This document shows positions 42,813-51,656 of a DNA stretch of 64,000 nt, in pieces (the stretch's first letter is position 1; each line of letters starts with the position of its first letter). The translations under genes were made by a program, and so were the position numbers. This DNA is from Mesostigma viride (taxonomy: Eukaryota > Streptophyta > Mesostigmatophyceae > Mesostigmatales > Mesostigmataceae): assembly GCA_009746045.1 (NCBI GenBank), contig RPFO01000199.1, forward strand, positions 102,001 through 166,000, read 5' to 3'. The notes under the pieces are model-generated. The model did not search any database. It had not been told where the DNA came from and saw only the letters and a list, made by a program, of their open reading frames with translations.

Positions 42813-44153
42813 GTGCCTTCCATGCCTGCTCTTAACACGGGTCGTGCCTCTGCCCCTGTCGGTCCTTCTGGGCGCCCTAGTGCAGTTCCCTTTTACCCAC
42901 CTGCTTCCTGGTCCTACCCTGAGACGGCCTATGAGGCAGCCCAGGTCCCTACCCGTGTGGCTGATTTAGAAGTTAATAGTGATTTCAGCACCATGCCCCT
43001 AGATGATAGAAATTATGATCATTTTGCCTATTCCTCTCTTCGTGAGCAATATACTGTCCCCTTCTCTTATGGGCACCAGCCTGAAACGGTGGCCCCTTCT
43101 AGACCCCTACCCAAGACTTTTCCTCTTCCTTCCTTCTATCCCGCTTATGTAGCAGTGGAAGATAGTGGCCCTATGGGAAAAACTGACTCTTCTAATCCCC
43201 CTAAGCCCCCTGCTCTTCCCCTCTTTGCTAACCTTCCCAAGCTGGATGTCAAGTCTACCCCTCAACAGTTTTTCACCTTTATTATGTTGCTTACCCAGAA
43301 CACGGAGTCGTGGCAGAATCATAATAGATGGCGTCTTTCTGATGCTGTATTAGTTCCTCACTATCTTACAACCTGTATTACTCCTGAGCTTGCTAACCTC
43401 ATTCAGTGTGAGTCTTTGGCCTCTCATGCCTACCCTAACTCTGTAGCAGAATTGTTTAAGCGTTTAGAGAACCATTTAGTCCCTCCTGATTCAGATTGGC
43501 AGGATAGATTAGCCTTTGGTACCTTGCAGCAGGGTACTAAATCATTTAAGGAGTATATGAAAGAGTTTGATGCTCAGATGGTACGAATTAGGGATTTGTC
43601 GGGTGCAGAAGTACGTGCTCGCTTCCTCCAAGGCCTCAGTAGACCCTTATTACGTGAAGTCAAGCGCCAGTTCTCTGCCTACCGTTTTACTGATCTGCCC
43701 CTCAAGCATGTGCGCCAGCATCTCTTGCGTGTAGCAGATTTCTTCACCACCCCTTCTCTTCCTACCCGTTCCCGTATTAATAATATTATCCTTACCCCTG
43801 AGGAGGAGAACTCCTATGTAGAAGAATTAGATATCTGTGTTACTGACCTTTCAGCCCTTGATGTCTCTCATATCACATGCTATCATTGTAAGGAAGTAGG
43901 TCATCTTAAACGTGAGTGCCCCAAGTTCCTTTCGGGTGCTCCCCCTCATCCCGACGCTCGCCCTCCTCGTACCCCTCAGCGTGCTCCTATTCGTCCTACT
44001 TCAGGACGCATTCCCTCAGCTACCCCTAGTAGGCTGAATGCTGTGCAGGCAGGACCCCAGGGTTCCCCTATGATAATCAGGCTCCCGCACCCTCTTCGCT
44101 CCCTCGTGACCCTCCAGCAGTGGCTTTTTCGCCAGGGTCTTCTTCGGGGTTAG
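42813..44153 (+). CDS. gag: LTR-element Gag with CCHC zinc knuckle (446 aa)
   Basis: There is a Pro-rich N-terminus, then a retrotransposon gag capsid region (about 130-310; WQDRLAFGTLQQGTKSFKEY, RARFLQGLSRPLLREVKRQF) and one zinc knuckle (CYHCKEVGHLKREC, about residue 356). The C-terminus ends in a frame with a low-quality tail. The frame next to it continues with a Pro/Ser-rich stretch up to about 44187, suggesting a small frameshift at about 44070. Gag builds the cytoplasmic particle and the knuckle binds RNA. Confidence 0.8.
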   Translation: MPSMPALNTGRASAPVGPSGRPSAVPFYPPASWSYPETAYEAAQVPTRVADLEVNSDFSTMPLDDRNYDHFAYSSLREQYTVPFSYGHQPETVAPSRPLPKTFPLPSFYPAYVAVEDSGPMGKTDSSNPPKPPALPLFANLPKLDVKSTPQQFFTFIMLLTQNTESWQNHNRWRLSDAVLVPHYLTTCITPELANLIQCESLASHAYPNSVAELFKRLENHLVPPDSDWQDRLAFGTLQQGTKSFKEYMKEFDAQMVRIRDLSGAEVRARFLQGLSRPLLREVKRQFSAYRFTDLPLKHVRQHLLRVADFFTTPSLPTRSRINNIILTPEEENSYVEELDICVTDLSALDVSHITCYHCKEVGHLKRECPKFLSGAPPHPDARPPRTPQRAPIRPTSGRIPSATPSRLNAVQAGPQGSPMIIRLPHPLRSLVTLQQWLFRQGLLRG

Positions 44154-44301
44154 TTCCTATGGATTTGGGGGGGGAGGGGGAACAGTAGGCCTGTCAGCCG
44201 GGGGTAACCTGGACAGGTCCTTAGATAGTACCCCAGATAAAAATTTTTGCCTGCCTGTTTTTATAACCTCTGTAGGAGCTGAATCTTCCCTACCACTACG
44301 T

Positions 44302-45306
44302 GTGCGTCCTCTTATGTTCTTGAATGGTGGTTTAACCGTCCCTCACACTGTTGTAGACCCCTTCTTGCATGCTGATGAACTCTTGAATGTCTCTGTGTTG
44401 GTAGATAGCGGTGCGGCTAGCTCCTTTGTGAGCGAGGCCCTAGTTAGGCGTTTAGGACTAGTCCCTACCCCTCACACCAAACCCGTCACTGTTCATTATG
44501 CTGATGGTCGCACCAGTCATTCCCCGGGTACGGTGTCCCTTCCCATGGTTATACAAGGACGTACTGTCAACCTGACGGCCACTATAGGCCCTATCACTAC
44601 CGCTGATGTATTACTAGGATTAGATTGGCACCAGGATAATAAGATTACTATTAATTATGATACCATGGTCATTTGGTTTCCAGATAGCTCTTACTGGGTA
44701 CCTGAACGTCATTATAGATTGGAAAATTTATCCTTGGTAGATATTACTCCTCCTACACCTGTTGATCCTCCTGTAAGACCTATACCTGAAGTATTAATGT
44801 CCAATGATGAGTTGCGTTCTGAACTAAAGGAATATGGATATTTATTATGTATGTTCCTTCAGTTAGAAGTACAGGAGATACCTATCACTAATAATAGTGT
44901 GGATATAGATATAAACACAGTGGATACAATAGGAGTGGGATTTACTGAAAATGAAATAGTAAGATACATGGCTGTGATAGATTCCTCAAAGGTTTTTGAA
45001 GAAAAGACTCCTTCTTATCCTCCTCCTCGTTCTGTTTTACACCGTGTAGTTATCAAGGACGGTGCAGTTCCTACGCACTCTCCGATGTATAGAATGGGCC
45101 CTACCGAATTAAAGGAACTAAAACAGATTTTAGTGTCGCTATTAGAAGCAGGATTGATAGAGCCTAGTAACTCCCCCTACTCAGCTGGTGTCCTGTTAGG
45201 GTGGTTTGTTTGGGTTAGGACAGATTTGGGAGGCTGCAGGTCTGTCCTAAATGAAAATTTGAAATCTGTGTTTTTTGGATGCTGTGGACTTCCCAAAATA
45301 GTTTGA
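44302..45306 (+). pseudogene. pol: Aspartic protease and truncated reverse transcriptase (pol fragment)
   Basis: The protease active site is VLVDSGAASSFVSEALVRRL (about residues 32-51), followed by the second hydrophobic block ITTADVLLGLDWHQD. A linker follows, then the start of a Ty3-type RT (MYRMGPTELKELKQI and LEAGLIEPSNSPYSAGVL). After 45196 the frame runs into foreign sequence to a stop at 45306, so the palm and YxDD motif are absent. Pol is in the +1 frame relative to gag. The open frame begins before the listed ATG, as expected for a frameshift fusion. Confidence 0.75.
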
Positions 45307-45983
45307 TAGAAGGTTTGGGCAAATTTTTGCATTGGTCGAGGAGTTTCAAGTCAATAATTGTGTTATATAATGACAAGTTGCCTTATATGCTGTAACCAAA
45401 TGGGCATTCATGATTGTCAAGCTGGTATCTTATGATGAGTAGAGACAATTGCACTCACAGCTTGTAATTTTGCATACTTTAAAATTTAGTGACGTGATTG
45501 TAATTGCAAAGGCTGGAATGTATCTACTACATGAGACATTATCAAGGAGGATTCTGCGCATGTTCCATGTGGTTTTTGCCAGTTTCTGTCAGGGATTATA
45601 TCGCGGCTTCGCGGAAAATGACTGACACTTGGGTCTCGTAAATCTCGGGCAAACCTTGAAATGCTCCATGACTGCGCAAATGGACATGGCAAAAAACTCA
45701 CATGAGCACACTAGTAATGGTCATAGCAGCCGCAGCAGCGACAAACAACCTCAACAGACTCATGCAGGCCAGGAATATAATTAATCACATCAGAATCAGA
45801 ACATGCATTGGTGTTGACAAGTTACATCATGACAATGGTGGCAGCACTATACTGGCATGCATGGCAGAGAGTGAATCAAAAGCACGGCATATCAGCGGAG
45901 AAGCAGCAAAGGAAGCAGCAATGTTGGCAGCCATGGTGCACACATAGCAATCATTGGTAGCAACAATGGTAGCAACCGCGACT
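45197..45983. other. Junction region between LTR element and DDE transposon, unassigned
   Basis: This is AT-rich sequence beginning TTAGGGTGGTTTGTTTGGG. It holds one clear hairpin, TTAGGACAGA/TCTGTCCTAA (45214-45250). A similar string (CTGCAGG, then CTGTCCTAAAT) recurs at 55424-55442 in direct orientation. It may contain the end of the transposon whose genes follow, but no matching terminal repeat was found. Confidence 0.35.
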
Positions 45984-48900
45984 TCATGTTTCCATAGCCT
46001 CCGGGGCTCCATCGCTATCGCTGTCCGGACACACTATGTAACGGCGTGCCCGGCGACGACGGGAATCAGACAACATATCTTCTTCAGCCGCGCCGGCTGC
46101 CGCGCGCGCAGGCGCAGGCGAGTCGGCAGGTGCAGCCGCGCAGGTGGCCGCGCGCGCAGGCGCAGGCGAGTTGGCAGGTGCTGCCGCGCGCGCAGGCGCA
46201 AGCGAGTTGGCAGGTGCAGCAGCGCCGGTGGCCGCAGGCACGGGCGTAGGCGAGTTGGCAGGTGCAGCCACGCCGGTGGCCGCGCGCGCAGGCGCAGGCG
46301 AGTTGGCAGGTGCTGCCGCGCGCGCAGGCGCAAGCGAGTTGGCAGGTGCAGCCGCGCAGGTGGCCGCAGGCGAGTTGGCAGGTGCTGCCGCGCGCGCAGG
46401 TGCAAGCGAGTTGGCAGGTGCAGCCGCGCCGGTGGCCGCAGGCGCGGGCGTAGGCGAGTTGGCAGGTGCAGCCACGCCGGCTGCCGCGCGCGCAGGCGCA
46501 GGCGAGTTGGCAGGTGCTGCTGCGCGCGCAGGCGCAAGCGAGTTGGCAGGTGCAGCCGCGCAGGTGGCCGCAGGCGAGTTGGCAGGTGCTGCCGCGCGTG
46601 CAGGCGCAAGCGAGTTGGCAGGTGCAGCCACGCCGGCTGCCGCGCGCGCAGGCCGGCGCAGGCGAGTTGGCAGGTGCTGCCGCGCGCGCAGGCGCAAGCG
46701 AGTTGGCAGGTGCAGCCGCGCAGGTGGCCGCAGGCGAGTTGGCAGGTGCTGCCGCGCGTGCAGGCGCAAGCGAGTTGGCAGGTGCAGCCGCGCCGGTGGC
46801 CGCAGGCGCGGGCGTAGGCGAGTTGGCAGGTGCAGCCACGCCGGCTGCCGCGCGCGCAGGCGCAGGCGAGTTGGCAGGTGCTGCCGCGCGCGCAGGCGCA
46901 AGCGAGTTGGCAGGTGCAGCCGCGCCGGTGGCCGCAGGCGCGGGCGTAGGCGACTTGCTAGGTGCAGCCGCGCCGGTGGTCGTGAGTGCAGGCGCAGGCG
47001 AGTTGGCAGGTGCAGCCGCGCCGGTGGCCGCACACGCGGGCGCACGCAAGTCACTTGCAGCCTTATCATTCAGGGCGCGCACTGCTGCGCGCAAGTTGGT
47101 CGCCACCGCACGTGGGTTGCGCGTGGCTGTGCCGGTTGCTGCAGGCGCAGGCGGCTTGCGCTTAGTTGTGTCGGCCGTGCCGCGCGCTGCCTCAGGCGAG
47201 CTGCGCGCAGTTGCGCTGGTCAGCGCAGCGTGCACCTCCGCACGTAAGCGGGACTCGGCAACGGCGATCTCAGACGCTTGCAGAGGAGGGACGGACACAC
47301 CGGGGCATCCACAGATTTTCTTCCCCAATTCTGGGAGGTCCACACACGTCACCGCCAGCTCTTCCCATTGAGCACCCCAAAACATAGCCACCTTGCCATG
47401 TTCCGTGTCCACAGCTGCCACTTGACCATGGAATCTTCTAGGACGGTTCACTGTGCGGCCGCCGACGGACTCGTGCACAATCTCATAGCTGCACACAAGT
47501 TGTCCTACCAGGCAGAGCTTGCCACCCATCACCTGCTCCAAGATCGTTTGCCAGCAACGTTCAGCCATGCGCACCACACCCTTGGGAGTTGAAGCTAGTT
47601 GCCAGTCAATCGTCGGGTGACCTGCGTCCCTTGGCACCTGCTTGAGCGCGGTCAGGCACGCAGCAGACAGCTTTTTCTTGGCATCCAAAGACACCAAGTG
47701 GCGCGAGGCGGGCTTCTTCGCCGGGATCCAATGGGTGAGGATGACCTCGGATGCTGCGATGGTGACTGTGTGGGAGTTTTACGGACGACTTGCTCGGCAG
47801 AGGCCATGTGGCGCTGTTCGGGTCCCACTGATGCCAAGCATCGGTCATGCTCCTGGCACGGTATACAGAGAGGACCAGGTGAGGCTCGCTGCCCCCCTCA
47901 TCGGCAGGCTGCTCTACCTTCTTCACCACCCCCACCAATATGGGGGGCCAGGGGACGTCGGTGTTGCAGAGCATTTGGCACGTGGGATGCCAGTATAGCA
48001 CGACCGAGCCCTCCTTCAGCCCCTCCATACGCCGGTCATGCGCCACCTTGGCGGCATAGGCGGCATCTTCCTGCCGCCACTCATCAAGCGTGCGGCCTTC
48101 ATGGCAGACAGGGTCCACGTGTGGCACCACTCGCAGTGCAGCCTCGTTGACGAGCGCCATGTTGTCCGGCGCCACGGCAGGCTGCGGCCCTGCAGGGGCG
48201 GCACGGTCAGCGGCTGCCGCCATTTCAATGGCATACCGCCACGGCAGTGGGCACCACTCTTCCGGCACGTCATCCACGGAGCGCGGGACCTTTGCAAAGA
48301 ACTCCTCGTTGCGCTTCTGCATGTCCTGGCAGCCGGGCACGTCAGGTTTAAAAAAGATTCGCCCTTGGCCGCTGGGTAGGTCGAGAACCTTCTTCTTGAT
48401 GCCCTTCATGAGCTTGGTGGTGATGAACTGCATGTCGATGGGAGCGGGAGGAGGAGCATCGGCCAGGCCATGCTTGGCCAGCAGGTCAGGGTCGACAGCA
48501 CGCACCCCGTACAGAGGCCTCCCCTTAGCATCATGTTTGTATGGGGCGACCTTGACCTTGCCGCTGCGTGGCGCCTTCTCCTCTCGCATACCTTCTGGCA
48601 GCCACGGCGTCACCGTTGCCTCCGTGGTACGATAGACAAACCACTCTTCATCGCTGCCCTCCACCCTGAAAAATGCCACATGATGCGGCTTCATTGACTG
48701 ACCGACCTTCTCAGGCACCTCCTCCCCCACCTTGGCGCACCAGTCGCGTGAGCTGCACCATCGCAGCAGCTTGAGGCTTTTTAGGATGAGGAGGAATGGG
48801 CGGCAGTCCCATGCCTTCCCGAGCACCTTGACCTCCGTGCCCATTGGCACTGTGACATTGCAGCTACCGGCGAGGCTGCTGGAGTGGAATGCGGCGCGGA

Positions 48901-50512
48901 TTGCGTCCACCCAGCTCTCCAGGGTCCCATACGCGTGCGCCTGCCCGGATGCGCCATCGACACCATGTGACATGGACCCGAGTAGGACACCAAACTTCTG
49001 ATCGGTGTCCGCGTGGGTGTGCCCCCGGCGCATCCGGTGCATCTCGACCACATCGAAGACACCGATGTGGACGAGGTACCACGCAAAGAGCAGGACGGTG
49101 TAATTCCTGTTCTCACTGCCACCGTCAGCCTGCAGCACCAAGCAGCGTGGCCTGGGCTTCCCGGACTTGCTCCAGGGACGGTCACGCATCACACATGCCA
49201 AGCAATGCATGAGCATCGTCACGGTCAGGCTTCCGGATAGGTTGTCGCACATCAGCACCCAGGGGAGGACCACAAACCAAAAGGCCTTGTAGCCATGCAC
49301 GGGCGCGCAGAAGAGGGAGAACTGCACCATGTCTTTGCCATCCCAGTTCTTCGAGGCTTGGAGGAGCTTCGGCCAGAATGTCTTGGCGTGGTCCAGTTTG
49401 TCAATATTCATGGAGATGAACTCCCACACCAGCGCCAGATCCCGTCTCGTCCAGTAATTCTGGCGCGCAAAGCGCACCAGCGCGACGTGAAGCTGGATGA
49501 GATGCTTGATCAGCGCACGCTCACCTTCAGTCGCGGCGTACCTCAACAGCTGTCGCAGCTCGGCGCATGTCTCGCACTCGCCCGTGTTCCGGCTGTGTGG
49601 ATTTACACACACCTTGGGCGATCCCTCGTAATAATTTCCCTCGCGGTAGCGATGCCACACGGCGTAGAAACCGTGGTAGCCCAGGATCATCGACCGCGCG
49701 GCCTTGTCATTCCCAGGGAAGTCGCGCTCCGCATCCTCCACGTACATGCTATGCATGTGAGTTATCGGCATGGCGTCCATGTACACCACGTCGGGCCGCG
49801 CAGGGTCACAGTCACCTAGATCCCTCACCAGGTTGCTGATCCACCTTGCTGCATACTCCGTGGCATCGGAGCGCCCCTTGACCCGCTCACGTCGCTCAGC
49901 ATCCGCACGCGCACGCAGCAGCTGGTATTGGCCGACGTCATCACGGGCATCGAAAAACTGGGTCGAATGTGCGATGCACTTTACCACCTTGTTCCAGCCT
50001 GAAGAGTCAATGCCAAGGAGTTTGCGCATCGCAGTTGCGCACGCACTGAGGGTGACGGTTTGACGGCGAGGCCCGTCGCCGAGCTTGACGTCCACATGCA
50101 CTTGACCCGTGATCGTGATGGTGCAGTGCCCACCCACCTCTGAGGGCTTCACCCGAATGTTGCCCACACCTACAGAGCGGATGATGCTGTTAAGTCGTTG
50201 AGTGCGTGCCTTGTCTGAGAGACTGTAAAAGTCCTCGCGCACGGCTGTCCACACGTCCGGGTTCGCGAGAAGACTGTCGTACGTCGTGAGGCAGTGGTTG
50301 CTGCACTTGCAGCTGCGGTCGTTGTGCCAATCAGCATTAACGGCAGCCACCTTCTTCTTTTTAAGCTCGCTTCCCGTCTGCTTGCCAGGACGCTTCGGCC
50401 GAGATGGCGCGTCTGCAGATGGGTGCATCGGGTCTCCGTCATGGTACGCAAAATCATCATCGTCGTCCGAGTCGGAGACAATACCTCCGTCCCACTCGAC
50501 ATGTTCGGCCAT
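45984..50512 (-). pseudogene. DDE-like transposase of the GHTHxDxDQ (DUF7869-like) type, frameshifted
   Basis: The start ATG is at 50510-50512; the first frame is open for 968 codons. Seen in order: an acidic leader; a Cys cluster (CKCSNHC, about residue 69-75); CETCAELRQLLRYA with a downstream His/Arg helix (about 305-345); the RNase-H-like core with LQADGGSENRN (about 465) and MRRGHTHADTDQKFGVLLGS (about 498-517); and several C-terminal modules. About 47780 the frame slips: the matching continuation (VTIAASEVILTHWIPAKK) is in another frame to 46084. A further slip in the Ala/Pro repeat near 46650 leads to an acidic end (DSDSDGAPEAMET) at 45984. The core motifs match a widespread uncharacterised eukaryotic transposon protein family. 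DNA cutting is inferred, not shown. Without the shifts it would be about 1500 aa. Confidence 0.7.
46084..47045. repeat. GC-rich minisatellite coding for the Ala/Pro tail of the transposase
   Basis: Units built around GCGAGTTGGCAGGTGCAGCC are repeated about 25 times with variable spacers (36-60 bp, CGCGCGCGCAGGCGCA or GGTGGCCGCAGGCG). They encode APANS-APARAA type repeats. Unit length changes keep the frame except for one 4-base insertion (GGCC, about 46651), which breaks it. Confidence 0.85.
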
Positions 50513-51656
50513 TTTGCTATCCTAGCCTTTATCTCTAACGTTTATAAAAGTTTCAACCTAAACCAAAAGCAGGACTCCCCCGGCGCTGAATGGATGCCGG
50601 ACCTCATAAGAGTAAGCAGCTCAGCGCCTATTACTGTCCTGTGTAAACCTAATCCCATTTTTGTCATCAATGCTAACAACTCGTCTCCAAATCAACTACG
50701 TCGGCTATTTTTCGGCTCCGTGCCTATTCATTTCGGCGTCACTTGTTAAACCACAAAATAATATCCTGCAGTCAGCCTTGTCTGCCATAAATCCAACTAT
50801 AAACTGCTAAGGTACCGAAAGCTTCACGGCTATTTACGTAATAATGATGTGCCGCCAGGGCACGCACTGAAGACTTGAACGCAGGCGCCCCTGTTGGCAG
50901 TCACGTGGCGAAGTCGTTGCAACAACTTGCCTAAGCAGCGAACAGCTGGGGAACTTGCCGCCAAAATGTACGCAGCCTGCCTCGGCAGCTGGGGAAGTAA
51001 CTACTTGCGTCTTGCGGCCAAGATACGCAGCCTGCCTCGAGAGGGCTGCGTATCTTTGCCGCAGCCTGCCTCACCAGCTAAAAACCTTGCGGCCAAGATA
51101 CGCAGCCTGCCTCCTCGAGAATTAGCTGGTGAGGCAGGCTGCGGCCAAGATACGCAGCCTGCCTCGGCAGCTGGGGAAGTAACTACTTGCGTCTTGCGGC
51201 CAAGATACGCAGCCTGCCTCGAGAGTCGAGGCAGGCTGCGTATCTTGGCCGCAAGACGCAAGTAGTTACCCTGGCAGCCAAATGACCAGCTAAAAACCTT
51301 GCGGCCAAGATACGCAGCCTGCCTCCTCGAGGATATCCTCGAGGAGGCAGGCTGCGTATCTTGGCCGCAAGGTTTTTAGCTGGTGAGGCAGGCTGCGGCA
51401 AAGATACGCAGCCCTCTCGAGGCAGGCTGCGTATCTTGGCCGCAAGACGCAAGTAGTTACCCAGCTGCAGCCAAATGACGCCGCAGCCTCTTGCCTAAAC
51501 GTAAGTTATATTCAAAGTTCCAGATCCCGCGCAAATTGACTCGATACATTGCAGCGTGCAGCGCCCAGCAAACGAAGGTTAAATCGCAGCCGGCACCATT
51601 GGAAGGTTGCGTGCAATCTTTGTCTATTTTCCGGTGGTTAAATCTGTAGCAAGCGA
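50513..51656. promoter_or_regulatory. Divergent intergenic region with nested perfect palindromes
   Basis: 50997-51119 is the exact reverse complement of 51338-51460 (123 bp arms). Inside lies a second palindrome (about 51178-51270, arms GTAACTACTTGCGTCTTGCG...), and a 27 bp core (TTGCGGCCAAGATACGCAGC plus CTGCCTC) occurs about ten times in both orientations. The start codons of the transposase (minus) and the PHD-like protein (plus) face away from it. It could be the promoter, a transposase-binding array, or both. The rest of the region is AT-richer and featureless. Confidence 0.6.

Larger units (their letters stand above)
40831..45196 (+). mobile_element. Ty3/gypsy-like LTR retrotransposon, 3'-truncated
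   Basis: The element begins with TGTTACGTCGCGTAACA, a palindromic LTR-type start. It carries a long 5' region, an ORF with a viroplasmin-like domain, gag with a CCHC knuckle, an aspartic protease and the first part of a reverse transcriptase. The RT stops at 45196 (after SPYSAGVL), where unrelated sequence starts. No RNase H, integrase or 3' LTR is present, so the LTR length and primer-binding site cannot be read. The codon use is AT-richer than in the host genes. An ORF of 92 codons at 41234-41512 (Arg/Gly-rich) in the 5' region is unassigned. Confidence 0.8.
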
